From contig KE159582.1 in assembly GCA_000403255.2 (NCBI GenBank), positions 87,313-151,312 of the forward strand: DNA of 64,000 nt, given 5' to 3'. The position numbers and the translations under genes are program-made. Under the pieces are notes generated by a model. It was given only the letters and a program-made list of their open reading frames with translations. It did not search any database and was not told the DNA's origin. This stretch comes from Lachnospiraceae bacterium 3-1 (lineage in GTDB: Bacteria; Bacillota; Clostridia; Lachnospirales; Lachnospiraceae). Positions 1 through 8,762 of the stretch are shown piece after piece (the stretch's first letter is position 1; every line of letters starts with the position of its first letter).

Positions 1-1
1 C

Positions 2-91
2 CTACCAGAGCAGCGTCTGGAGGTAATGGATTATACGGACACCACGATTGCAGAAGATGATCCTTTCGTGGGAGTGGCGTTCTGCACATGA
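2..91 (+). CDS. C-terminal fragment of an unidentified protein
   Basis: An open frame enters from the left edge and ends at TGA (89-91). The last residues read DYTDTTIAEDDPFVGVAFCT, an acidic tail I cannot assign to a family. It lies upstream of small genes typical of integrative elements, so it is probably element cargo. With only 29 codons visible, its reality rests on lying in the same orientation as the following operon. Confidence 0.3.
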   Translation, partial: LPEQRLEVMDYTDTTIAEDDPFVGVAFCT

Positions 92-406
92 AACCGGATG
101 GGCTGGTGGAAGTGCAGTGGGGACAGGCGCAGTTCCGTGTGTGTAACCCGGCTGGGGGATAAGGTTTGAAGTTTCACTAATGCACAAAGATACCATGCTA
201 AGTGAAACTATATCAAACCTGGAGAGATGATTGGCTGCATGGCAGCCAGTTGTCCTCTGATATAAACGTTTTCAACCTAAAGAAGAATCAGCAAAATAAA
301 AATACAGGGCTTTGTGGGGATGGGAGCGTTTATATGGGAGGATAACATAGCCGGCAGAGTTTTTCCCTATGGAACAATAACAGATTTTTTGAATTGGAGG
401 TCATTT
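92..406. other. Intergenic stretch without a recognisable gene
   Basis: No convincing coding frame is visible. It contains short frames with no ribosome binding site and an A-rich segment (about 280-305) that may hold the promoter of the following small genes. I see no repeat or strong hairpin. Confidence 0.4.
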
Positions 407-775
407 ATGATGAACTATGAGGAAAACCCGATTGCAAAGGGTGTTTTATTTATGAGTAGCATGAAGTCACAGGAGAATGTGGAGCAGATGGTAATGCAGA
501 TAAAAGTGCTGTGTGCCAAAAGAAACATTCTCGTGGAAGATGTGGCGGTGGAGCACAACAGGATTGGGGATATGGATATGGACAGACCGGTGGTAAAGTC
601 TGTCGTCAATGCTATTGTGAACAGGGGCTATGAGGTTCTGGTGCTCCGAAACCAGTATGACGTGACGGAGGATGATTCCGATTGGGAGAAATTCGTGGGC
701 GACATGGCAGATATGGATGTGCAGGTGTATCTGGCAGATATGGGTGAGTTTGTCGGTAACGCCTATGAACAATGA
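407..775 (+). CDS. Resolvase N-terminal-like small protein
   Basis: A 122-residue protein. I start it at ATG 407, six bases after GGAGG (396-400), rather than at the ATG further upstream. Residues 10-115 resemble the catalytic fold of serine recombinases: a VLFMSS strand at the start, a DRPVV segment in the middle and a final VQVYLADMG strand. There is no DNA-binding domain, and the active-site arginines are not evident. It may be an inactive relative or an accessory protein of the downstream recombinases. It overlaps the next gene by 11 bases, which suggests translational coupling. The fold assignment comes from pattern only. Confidence 0.55.
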   Translation: MMNYEENPIAKGVLFMSSMKSQENVEQMVMQIKVLCAKRNILVEDVAVEHNRIGDMDMDRPVVKSVVNAIVNRGYEVLVLRNQYDVTEDDSDWEKFVGDMADMDVQVYLADMGEFVGNAYEQ

Positions 776-950
776 TAAGAAATACCAGATTATTCCTTAC
801 CCGTCAGAGCATGTGATAGTAGATGGGGCAGGTAATAAAGTGGTTTCCTGCCCTACAGAGCAGGAGGCAAGGGAATATATTAAAGAAGTGTTGGAGGGGA
901 AGGCTGTGCTTTCCCCTCCTGTAGATGGAGGAATAGGGATTGAAGATTAA
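765..950 (+). CDS. Small conserved-looking element protein
   Basis: A 61-residue protein whose ATG (765) overlaps the end of the previous gene and whose end overlaps the next gene by 11 bases, so three genes form one tightly coupled unit. The sequence has short beta-like segments followed by an EQEAREYIKEVLEG helix. I do not recognise a characterised family. The position directly before a MazF-like toxin would suit an antitoxin, but it lacks the obvious AbrB or RHH pattern of MazE proteins, so that role is only a guess. Confidence 0.55.
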   Translation: MNNDKKYQIIPYPSEHVIVDGAGNKVVSCPTEQEAREYIKEVLEGKAVLSPPVDGGIGIED

Positions 951-1293
951 GAGAGGCGACATTATCATAGCGGATTTGGGGCAGCATGAAACATCTATCC
1001 AGTCGGGAATCCGGCCTTGTGTTGTCATGAGCAATGACATGGCAAATAAGCACAGCCCGGTTATTACGGTTGTACCGCTTACGTCAAAGATACACAAAAA
1101 AGAATACCTGCCAACCCATGTATTTTTGAATGGGTACAGGAATACCGGGCTGGACCGTCACAGCCTTGCCCTATGTGAACAGATTACTTCCGTTGCCTTT
1201 TCGGACATTCTGGAAGTGGCAGGCAGGGTAAGCAAAAGAAAGCTGGCAGAGATCGGTCATGCCGTTAAGGTGCAGTGTGGGTTAGCGGCATGA
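940..1293 (+). CDS. MazF/PemK-type toxin-like protein
   Basis: A 117-residue protein of the MazF/PemK/Kid family, normally sequence-specific mRNA endonucleases. The family pattern is clear: RGDIIIADLG at the N-terminus, the R-P-x-V-V-M-S-N strand, VVPLTSK, the PTHV segment, and LCEQITSV near residue 85. It starts at TTG 940, with GGAGGA eight bases upstream, because no ATG fits. In the three-recombinase elements of clostridia such genes sit near the recombinases and are often called type II toxins. The cognate antitoxin is unclear; the preceding 61-residue protein is the only candidate. Confidence 0.8.
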   Translation: MKIKRGDIIIADLGQHETSIQSGIRPCVVMSNDMANKHSPVITVVPLTSKIHKKEYLPTHVFLNGYRNTGLDRHSLALCEQITSVAFSDILEVAGRVSKRKLAEIGHAVKVQCGLAA

Positions 1294-1319
1294 GACAGGC
1301 AGCGTGAAAGGAGCAGGGA

Positions 1320-1568
1320 ATGACAGCAGGGGAATACAGGGTATTGCTGGATGTGGATTTTGCGGATGTGGAGCTTGGCAGCCTTACGGATATATCCAAA
1401 CTTAGGATAGACAGGAAGCAGCCGTTGGAAAAACGCAGGCAGCAGTATTTTAAAAGGGTGGGCAACCCCTATCTGGTTCGGGTAGGAAATATGAAAGTCA
1501 AGGTAAGGTTCGCTGAAAACGGTATTTCTATGGAGGAGGCATTTGAAAATATGCTTTTATCCGTATAG
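1320..1568 (+). CDS. DUF6870-like small protein
   Basis: An 82-residue protein with a good ribosome binding site (AAAGGAG) ahead of ATG 1320. The pattern D-I-S-K-L-R-I-D, K-R-x-x-Q, GNPYLVRVGNMKVKVRFAENG is one I know from small proteins of Lachnospiraceae integrative elements, annotated from memory as DUF6870. No biochemical role is known to me. It sits between the MazF-like gene and the recombinase trio in the same orientation. Confidence 0.65.
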   Translation: MTAGEYRVLLDVDFADVELGSLTDISKLRIDRKQPLEKRRQQYFKRVGNPYLVRVGNMKVKVRFAENGISMEEAFENMLLSV

Positions 1569-1713
1569 GAAGAAAACAGAAAAAAGCAGCGGACAAACGG
1601 AAAGAGACGTGTTACAATAGTTACAGGACTAAATTGAATGAGGCTCTTTCTATTACATAGAAGATTTTACTTTGTTATCTTCTGATAATTCAAAATAGAA
1701 GGAGTGGTTTTAT

Positions 1714-3399
1714 ATGATTACCAAAAAAATCTATCATGCCGCCATCTATGTAAGGTTATCAAAAGAAGATGGCGATGCCAAAGATGCGAAAAAGGCAGAA
1801 AGCAACAGCATTTCTAACCAGAAAAATCTCATTAAGGATTTCTTGAAGGACAAAGAGGATATAGTCGTTGTGTCGGAACGTGTGGACGACGGTTACAGCG
1901 GTTCCAGTTTTGAACGCCCGGCATTCCAGATGATGTTAGAGGACATCAAAAAGGGTGTTGTCGATTGTGTCGTTGTCAAGGACCTGTCAAGGTTCGGGCG
2001 TGAGTACATTGATTCCGGCCGTTACATTGAGCGTCTGTTCCCGGCATTGGGGGTACGTTTTATTGCAATCAATGACAATTACGATAGTCTGGAAGGGAAA
2101 GACCAGTCAGATGAAATCATTATCCCATTTAAGAATTTAATCAATGACGCATACTGCAGGGATATTTCCATCAAGATACGGAGCCATCTGGAAGTGAAAC
2201 GGAAGAATGGGGAATATATCGGTTCGTTCACGTCTTATGGCTACCAAAAGTCTGGGGATGATTACCATAAGATTGTCATTGACCCGTATGCCGCAGGCGT
2301 AGTGCGGGATATTTTCAAAATGAAACTGCACGGCATGAGCCAGGACGGCATTGCAAAAAGGCTGAATGAGGCGGGAATCCTTCCCCCGGCAGAATATAAG
2401 GCAAGCACCGGCAGCAGCTACCAGACGGGTTTCCAGACAAAAGAGAAGTCAGAGTGGACTTCCGTCATGGTAAGGCGTATTTTGACAAATGAAGTCTATA
2501 TTGGGAACCTGGTGCAGGGAAAGAGGACAACGCCCAACCACAAAGTAAAGAAAACGGTCCTGAAAGAAGAATGCGACTGGGTAAGGATAGAGAAGAACCA
2601 TGAGCCGGTGGTCGGGGACAGGGAGTTTGAAATCGTGCAGAGGCTTCTGTCAATGGACACCCGGACAGCGCCGGAACATGAGGGGGTATACCCGTTGTCG
2701 GGGCTGGCGGTCTGCGGGGAATGCGGGATGCCGATGGTAAGGAAAACCTCAACCGTCAGCGGAAAGACTTATGCTTATTATGTCTGCTCAACACACAAGG
2801 CAACAAAGGAATGCAGCCCCCACCGCATTGCGGCAGATAAACTGGAGGAAACGGTATTGTCCCTATTGCAGCAGCATATTTCTAACATATTGGAGCTGAA
2901 ACGAATTTTATCCTTCATTGGGACGGTGCCGTTCCAGCAGATTGACCTAAAAAAGCTGGAAGAACGCAGGGCAAAGAAAGAGGCAGAGGCGGAACGCTGT
3001 GCCCAGCTTCGCACCACGCTGTATGAAGATATGAAAGACGGCATGATTTCAAAGGAAGATTACAGGGAACTCCATGCGGCATATGAGGCCAGGAGAAAAA
3101 ATGCCCAGATTGCCATCCGTCAGATTGACATGGAGATGGAAAAGGTGCTGGAGAGGAAAAATGACGGCTCCGCATGGCTGGATTATTTCACGGAACACCA
3201 AAATATCCGGGGGCTTGACCGCTTTGTGGCAGTTTCGTTAATCCGGGAAGTCCGGGTAATGGATAAAAAGAATATAGAAATCACGTTTGATTTTGCGGAC
3301 TGTTACCGGGAGGTTTTGGAAAGCCTTGCCGGTGCGGGGCATGAGGTGTCGCTGGATGAAAGCGGGAAATTGAACATCAGGACAAAGGAGGCGGTGTGA
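1714..3399 (+). CDS. Large serine recombinase 1 of 3
   Basis: A 561-residue large serine recombinase, the enzyme class that cuts and rejoins DNA at attachment sites through a serine-DNA link. The N-terminal resolvase domain (about 5-155) contains AIYVRLSKEDG with the nucleophilic serine, and DLSRFGREY. The recombinase domain (about 170-300) includes GYQKSGDDY and IRSHLEVKR. A zinc ribbon (CGECG ... C ... C, about 335-365) follows, then a coiled coil (about 400-470). GGAGTGG precedes ATG 1714. Its stop abuts the start of recombinase 2 by one base, so the three are cotranscribed. Confidence 0.93.
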   Translation: MITKKIYHAAIYVRLSKEDGDAKDAKKAESNSISNQKNLIKDFLKDKEDIVVVSERVDDGYSGSSFERPAFQMMLEDIKKGVVDCVVVKDLSRFGREYIDSGRYIERLFPALGVRFIAINDNYDSLEGKDQSDEIIIPFKNLINDAYCRDISIKIRSHLEVKRKNGEYIGSFTSYGYQKSGDDYHKIVIDPYAAGVVRDIFKMKLHGMSQDGIAKRLNEAGILPPAEYKASTGSSYQTGFQTKEKSEWTSVMVRRILTNEVYIGNLVQGKRTTPNHKVKKTVLKEECDWVRIEKNHEPVVGDREFEIVQRLLSMDTRTAPEHEGVYPLSGLAVCGECGMPMVRKTSTVSGKTYAYYVCSTHKATKECSPHRIAADKLEETVLSLLQQHISNILELKRILSFIGTVPFQQIDLKKLEERRAKKEAEAERCAQLRTTLYEDMKDGMISKEDYRELHAAYEARRKNAQIAIRQIDMEMEKVLERKNDGSAWLDYFTEHQNIRGLDRFVAVSLIREVRVMDKKNIEITFDFADCYREVLESLAGAGHEVSLDESGKLNIRTKEAV

Positions 3400-3400
3400 G

Positions 3401-5098
3401 ATGGCAAGAAAGAGCAGAAAAAATATGCCGGCGGCAGAAACTTCCGGCAACCTGACAGCACAGGCAGTGATGGAGCTGGGGCAGGAAGTGAAACAGTACC
3501 GGGCGGCCATCTATGCCAGGCTTTCCTTTGAGTCGGAGGCAAATAAGGAAAGGGACACGGTGGAAACGCAGATTGCCTATCTGAAGAATTTTATAGACAG
3601 TCAGGAGGATATGGAACTGGCGGACATTTATGCAGATGTCTCTTTCAGTGGCACAAATTTTGAACGTCCGGAGTTTGAACGTATGATGGGGGATATCCGG
3701 TTAGGTAAGATTGATACAGTCATTACCAAAGATTTAAGCCGTCTGGGTAGGAATTATATTGATTCCGGCACGTATATTGAGCGGATATTCCCATTGTTTC
3801 ATGTGCGGTATATTGCCGTGAATGATGATTTTGACACAGCACGCGAAGGAACGGATCTGGCCATGCCCCTGAAAAACATTATCAATGAGTGGTATGCAAG
3901 GGATATTTCGAGCAAAATCCGTTCCAGTTACCGGGCCATGTGGGAGAATGGGCAGTATGCTTATGGCCGTCCACCTTATGGTTACAGGAAAGACAGTATG
4001 GCTAAAAAACTGATTGCAGATGAACAGACAGCCCCGGTAGTAAAACGCATTTTTGAAATGTACCTAACTGGGATGACGTATTCTGAAATCGCAAGGGAAT
4101 TACAGCAGGAAGGGATTGTTTCACCGCCAAAGTACCGTTATCTGGAGTAGGGGAATGAGGGGAAGGCAGAAAAGGCGAGGGATTGGTATCACCTCCATAT
4201 TAAAACAATCCTGACGAACCGACATTATGTGGGAGATAGCGTACACGCCACAAGGGAAGGCGGATTTAATAATCCGAATAAAGACAGGCGGGTTTCAGAA
4301 GAACGATGGATTATCATACCGGACACCCATGAGCCCCTTGTCAGCAGAGAGATGTTCGCAGAAGTGCAGGAAAAAATTAAAAGGCAGGTGCAGAATATCC
4401 ATGCCCGCAATGCAGGGCTGGAACATGAGAAGACACCGGAAAATTTCTTTTTGGGGAAATGTATCTGTGCATGCTGCCGGAAAAATATCGGGGTTGTCCG
4501 CAGCAACAGCGGGAGTAATTGTTTTTATTACCGGTGCACCACTACCCCATTCAACCGGCATATGAAATGCGTGGCACATGGAAGGATAAAATACCAGGAA
4601 CTCCATAACGTGGTATTCCAGGTCATTAAATCCCATATGAAACTGTGTCTGGAAAAGACAGAGCAGACAAGGGAACGGAACCGCAGCAGCTATGGTGTCC
4701 GCCAGTATCATTTTTATGCAGGGGAGATTGCCAAAGTGCAGAACAGTATCTGCAAGGCAAAGTCCAGAGAAAGAGGTCTGTATGAGGATTATAAGGACGG
4801 CATTATTACCAGTGAGGAATATCTTCAGTACCAGCAGTCTTACCGTGAGCAGGCGGCGGAACTGGAAAAGGCAGTGGAGGAGATGCTGGAAAGGCGGAAA
4901 TGTTATAAGAAGGATTTTCTGCCGGATGAAAATTGGGTTGCCACTGTAAAGAAATTCATGGGGAAAAGAAAACTTACAAAAGAGATGGCGGATGCGTTTG
5001 TGGAGAGCGTTGTGCTGGATAAGGAAGGGAATGTGGAGATTACACTGAAGTATGATGATTTCCTGAAAGAGCTGATCCGGACAGCGGAGGAGAGATAG
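3401..5098 (+). pseudogene. Large serine recombinase 2 of 3, interrupted by one in-frame TAG
   Basis: The reading frame is continuous from ATG 3401 to TAG 5096-5098 except for a single amber codon at 4148-4150. Read through, the product would be about 565 residues with all recombinase domains: resolvase domain with YARLSFESE and DLSRLGRNY, recombinase domain, and zinc ribbon CACCRKN. The codon falls in the recombinase domain, just after PPKYRYLE, where a glutamine (CAG) would be natural. There is no other frameshift. It is either a fresh nonsense mutation, a sequencing error, or a gene relying on amber readthrough. The truncated product would keep catalysis but lose DNA binding. Confidence 0.85.
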
Positions 5099-5099
5099 G

Positions 5100-6644
5100 A
5101 TGGATAGAAAAGTAATTGCCATGTATCTTCGTCTTTCCGGGGAGGATAAGGATATAGGCAGAAATGAAAGCAACAGCATAGCGAACCAGAGGCAGTTGAT
5201 TTTGGATTATATCCAGTCAGATAAAACCTTGTCAGAGTGTAAAGTCAGGGAATTTGTGGATGACGGTATCAGCGGAGCGAGGTTTGACCGGGCAGCTTTT
5301 CAGGAGATGATAGAACAGGTTCAGAATGGGCAAATACAGATAATCATTACCAAAGATTACAGCCGTCTTGGCAGGGATTATCTGGAAGTTGGTAAATATA
5401 TGGAGTGCCTGTTTCCGCTGCTGCATGTGCGGTATATCGCCGTCAATGAACATTACGACAGTGATAATTATGACGGAAAGACAGGTGGCATGGAGGTCGG
5501 GATAAAAAACATCATCAACATGATGTACAGCCGTGATGCCTCCAAAAAGGTCATGGCGGCAAGGAAAGTCCTGACGGAGCAGGGGAAATTTATTGGTTCT
5601 TTTGCCCCTTATGGTTATGTAAAGTCCCCAAAGGACAAGCATAAGTTAATTCCCGATCCGGAGGCAGCAGAGGTGGTAAAAAGGATATTTACGCTGGCGG
5701 CAGAGGGTAAGAAGTATAAAGAGATAGCAAGAATACTGAATGAGATGGGGGTTGAAACCTGCCTCGATTACCAGAAAAGCCACGGCAGGGAGAGAAAGCA
5801 TGGAACCGAAATCAAAGTCCACCAGTGGTCGGCCACTACAGTGATGGATATTCTGTACAGTCAGGTTTATATTGGAACGATTGTAAATAACCGCATTGAG
5901 CAGAACCAGAGGACAGGTTATAAGTCAAGGCGGAAAAAGCCGGAGGAATGGACAGTGGTGGAAAACTGCCACGAACCCATTATCAGCAGGGAACTGTATG
6001 AGACAGCCCATGAAAAGCTGGATCGGAAAAGCCAGGCAAAAAAAGCAAGGTCCGGTAATTCCCCGGCAAGGCTTTTTCTCTGCGGGTGCTGCGGCCATAC
6101 CCTGATAAAACGGCATGGAAAATATAAATGCCCTGCCAATCTGAACCCGGCAGAATTAAACTGTAACAAAGTAAGGATGGATGCAGAAGTTTTTGAAAAC
6201 ACAGTATTGACCTATATCCGTGTCACGGCAGAATCCTTTCTGCAGGATTTGGAGAAGAAAAGGAAAACGCAGCAAGAGGCACAGGCAAATGAGCCGGATG
6301 TGGAAGTGATCCGTCAGAAGATTCAAAAGCTGGAGAACAGGAGGTTTCAGGCATATGACGACTACACAAGGGAGAAACTGTCGCGGGAGGAAATGCGAAG
6401 CCTGCGAGATAAGCTACAGGAAGAAATCAATGCATTGAATGAAACTCTGGCAGTTAGAGAGAAGGAACAGGTGGAGTTATCCCATGTGCAAGATGTTTCT
6501 GAGGAAGAACTGGCAGTGCTTGTGAAACTTTCAGATTTTAACACAGAAACTATCCGGATGCTGGTAAAAAACATTACCCTTTATGAAGATGGGAATTTAG
6601 AGATTGTATGGAATATGGATGATTTTATTTGGAAATCCAGATAG
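5100..6644 (+). CDS. Large serine recombinase 3 of 3
   Basis: A 514-residue serine recombinase whose start follows the previous stop by one base. The resolvase domain contains AMYLRLSGEDKD and DYSRLGRDY. The recombinase domain runs about 150-300, the zinc ribbon (CGCCGHTL) about 325-350, and a coiled coil about 385-465. The three recombinases are clearly paralogous but divergent, unlike recent tandem duplicates. By analogy with the CcrA/CcrB pairs of SCCmec they may act together in integration and excision; that is inference. A strong terminator follows at once. Confidence 0.92.
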   Translation: MDRKVIAMYLRLSGEDKDIGRNESNSIANQRQLILDYIQSDKTLSECKVREFVDDGISGARFDRAAFQEMIEQVQNGQIQIIITKDYSRLGRDYLEVGKYMECLFPLLHVRYIAVNEHYDSDNYDGKTGGMEVGIKNIINMMYSRDASKKVMAARKVLTEQGKFIGSFAPYGYVKSPKDKHKLIPDPEAAEVVKRIFTLAAEGKKYKEIARILNEMGVETCLDYQKSHGRERKHGTEIKVHQWSATTVMDILYSQVYIGTIVNNRIEQNQRTGYKSRRKKPEEWTVVENCHEPIISRELYETAHEKLDRKSQAKKARSGNSPARLFLCGCCGHTLIKRHGKYKCPANLNPAELNCNKVRMDAEVFENTVLTYIRVTAESFLQDLEKKRKTQQEAQANEPDVEVIRQKIQKLENRRFQAYDDYTREKLSREEMRSLRDKLQEEINALNETLAVREKEQVELSHVQDVSEEELAVLVKLSDFNTETIRMLVKNITLYEDGNLEIVWNMDDFIWKSR

Positions 6645-6654
6645 ATTTTGCAGA

Positions 6655-6712
6655 GGAATTGGGGAAAGCCGGAAATTCAAAAAAAGAATTTCGTTTTCCT
6701 CAATTTTTTTTG
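6655..6712 (+). terminator. Rho-independent terminator after the recombinase operon
   Basis: An inverted repeat centred on an A-rich loop (GGAAATTC ... GAATTTC, with outer GGGGAAA / TTTTCC pairing) is followed by eight Ts. It directly follows the last recombinase stop and lies just before the integrase fragment. Confidence 0.8.
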
Positions 6713-6714
6713 TT

Positions 6715-6915
6715 TCTTACTTGACACAAGCAGATTTAAGACATTCTCATGTTTCATTGTTAATCAGTATGGGATTTTCGGCGGTATCAATCGGGAACAG
6801 GGTAGGGCATGAAAGCGTGGATATTACGTTTCGATACGCCCATATGTTCCCGACAGAACAGATACAAATGGCAGAGTTGTTGAACGCAGAGTTTAAGGAG
6901 GGTACAGAAGAATGA
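6715..6915 (+). pseudogene. 3' end of a tyrosine integrase, cut by the serine-recombinase element
   Basis: From about 6722 the frame reads ADLRHSHVSLL, then VGHESVDITFRYAH, which are the HxxR and terminal His/Tyr boxes of Tn916-type integrases. It matches the end of the intact integrase at 13,452-14,531 closely. Everything before the DLRHSH box, including the first catalytic arginine, is missing; recombinase operon and terminator sequence stands in its place. The element's right junction therefore lies at about 6,713-6,733, and the 5' part of the gene should be beyond the left edge of the window. The stop overlaps the next gene (ATGA), as in the intact element's gene order. Confidence 0.85.
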
Positions 6916-7301
6916 GCGGCACACACAAATATCCAACAATCAGTTTTCGCATTTCTCCCAGAGAACGGGAAGAAATTGAAGCAAAGATTTTTGTAAGCGG
7001 CATGAAAAAGAAAGATTATTTTGTCCGTTCCTGTATTTACAATCATGTATGCGTGGTAGGGAAAAAAGAAACGGTATATCAGATTGTGGAAAAATTACAG
7101 GAAATGCAGAACCGTATGGAAGAACTGGCAGGGCAGATAAAAGGCGGAAAGCCGGAGGTTGCTACCGAAGAAATCAAAGAATTACAGACATCTTATGAGG
7201 ATATGTTAAAGGCAATTCTTTGGATGTTGGACGGAGCAAAATATCTGTGGCAGGGAAACACCAACGGAGAAGAAAAAAGCCCCGACAGCGGCAACTGTTA
7301 G
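6912..7301 (+). CDS. MobC-like / ribbon-helix-helix mobilization protein
   Basis: A 129-residue protein. The N-terminus (YPTISFRISPREREEIEAKI ... KKDYFVRSCI) has the ribbon-helix-helix layout of relaxosome accessory proteins that bind oriT beside the relaxase. A long helical region follows (about 60-110). It has the same place and pattern as the 14,533-14,868 gene of the second element: just after the integrase and before a RepA-like ATPase. ATGA overlap couples it to the integrase remnant. Confidence 0.65.
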   Translation: MSGTHKYPTISFRISPREREEIEAKIFVSGMKKKDYFVRSCIYNHVCVVGKKETVYQIVEKLQEMQNRMEELAGQIKGGKPEVATEEIKELQTSYEDMLKAILWMLDGAKYLWQGNTNGEEKSPDSGNC

Positions 7302-7311
7302 GGCTGTGATA

Positions 7312-7369
7312 ACTGGAAAACCTCTGTTATCAATCTCACAATATCAGTATAGCAGAGGTTTCTTCCAGT
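7312..7369 (+). promoter_or_regulatory. Long hairpin between mobC-like and repA-like genes
   Basis: ACTGGAA and ACCTCTG on the left pair with CAGAGGT and TTCCAGT on the right around a loop of about 25 bases, giving a long, nearly perfect stem. No U-tract follows, so it is more likely a processing, attenuation or protein-binding structure than a terminator. Confidence 0.5.
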
Positions 7370-7399
7370 GACAACGATTTTTCAGAAATGGAGGGCATT

Positions 7400-8377
7400 A
7401 TGGAAGAAACAAAAACAGAATTACAGTTGATTAAATTGTCGGAGATACAGTCGCAGGAAGTTTCTTGGCTGTGGTTTCCATTTATCCCCTATGGCAAGTT
7501 GACAATCATTCAAGGCGACCCGGGCGATGGAAAGACAACATTTATACTGAACATAGCGGCGAAACTGTCTAAGGGAGAAAATTTGGACGGAGGAATGAAT
7601 TTTACAGAGCCTTTGAATGTCATCTATCAGAGTGCGGAGGACGGTCTTGCTGATACAGTAAAACCCCGATTGGAACAGGCAGGGGCAGACTGTGAGAAAA
7701 TCTCGGTCATTGATGAAAAGATAAAATCCCTTTCCATGATAGATGAACGCTTGGAAGAAGCTGTTATAAAGACAGGCGCAAGGCTGTTGATTTTAGACCC
7801 GATACAAGCCTATTTGGGCGGCGGCATGGATATGAACCGGGCAAACGAAGCAAGGGATATGACAAAGAAATTAGCGGCACTTGCAGAGAAATACCAGTGT
7901 GCGATTGTTCTTGTCGGGCATATGAACAAGGCGGCAGGAAATAAGGCGGCGTATCGGGGAATGGGTTCGATTGATTTCTTTGCAGTTGCTAGAAGCGTCC
8001 TCTTAGTCGGCAGGGTTGAGGGGGAAGAAAATATAAGGGCTGTGGTGCAGATTAAAAACAACCTTGCGGCGTTCGGACACCCGAAAGCATTTGCACTGTC
8101 GGAGGACGGTTTTCAGTGGCTGGGGGATTATGAGATTACCGCTGATGAAGTCTTGGGCGGCATTGCTCCTAAAGCAAATAAAATGGAACAGGCGAAACGA
8201 TTACTCCGGGAACTGGCAGAAACAAACAACGCCATGCAGAGCAATGAGATTTTTAATCTTGCGGAGGAACAGGGCATATCAAAACGGACACTGGAAAATG
8301 CGAAGAAAGAGTTAGGTATTCGGGCGAAGCGGATAAACAATACATGGTATTGGGAACTGGATAAAATCAGACAGTGA
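7400..8377 (+). CDS. RepA-like RecA-fold ATPase
   Basis: A 325-residue hexameric-helicase-type ATPase of the RepA/AAA_25 group. The Walker A motif is GDPGDGKTTF (about residues 38-48), the Walker B strand is LLILDPI, and a sensor-type VLVGHMNK segment lies near 175. The C-terminal third has a winged-helix-like segment (NEIFNLAEEQGISKRTL). I start at ATG 7400, after GGAGGG. Such proteins unwind DNA for replication of mobilizable elements, which suggests a replicative circular stage. It is followed by the oriT-like region and the MobV relaxase. Confidence 0.8.
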   Translation: MEETKTELQLIKLSEIQSQEVSWLWFPFIPYGKLTIIQGDPGDGKTTFILNIAAKLSKGENLDGGMNFTEPLNVIYQSAEDGLADTVKPRLEQAGADCEKISVIDEKIKSLSMIDERLEEAVIKTGARLLILDPIQAYLGGGMDMNRANEARDMTKKLAALAEKYQCAIVLVGHMNKAAGNKAAYRGMGSIDFFAVARSVLLVGRVEGEENIRAVVQIKNNLAAFGHPKAFALSEDGFQWLGDYEITADEVLGGIAPKANKMEQAKRLLRELAETNNAMQSNEIFNLAEEQGISKRTLENAKKELGIRAKRINNTWYWELDKIRQ

Positions 8378-8762
8378 CGGACAGGCAAGGTAACAGCGCA
8401 ACAATGCAGGGTATTAGAATTTTGCAGTCTTGGAATTGCGCTCTTGAAGATTGCAAGGTTGCAAAAATTATAGACATTGCAATGTTGCGCTGTTGAGAGA
8501 AAGCAGGGAAGCGGCGGTATCAAGGCGGCGAAAAGCCGCCCACCGTCCGTTAGGACGGTAGCCCCCGGCAGGGCGCAAAACCTGCTTGCAGGTTGCATTT
8601 TTGTTGGCGTAGCTGACAAAAGTGCTTTTGCGTTACTTTCGCAGAAAGTAACAAAGGAGGGGCTTTGCCCCGATACTTCCCGAACTACTAATGTTCGGGA
8701 AGGTTCCATGATAATGCACCGTATCCGGCGCTCATTACCCGACAGGGAGAAAGGGAAATTGA
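8378..8762 (+). other. Hairpin-rich leader with probable oriT, element 1
   Basis: No credible gene is present. The stretch carries consecutive hairpins: GGCGGC/GCCGCC (about 8524-8540), CCGTCC/GGACGG (about 8543-8558), AACCTGC-TT-GCAGGTT (8579-8594), CAAAAG-TG-CTTTTG (8617-8630), GTTACTTTC-GCA-GAAAGTAAC (8632-8652) and CTTCCCGAAC/GTTCGGGAAG (8676-8702). The middle three recur ahead of the second MobV gene with compensatory changes (see 25,179-25,262). Position immediately upstream of a relaxase favours an origin of transfer, or a structured leader of the relaxase mRNA. Confidence 0.65.
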
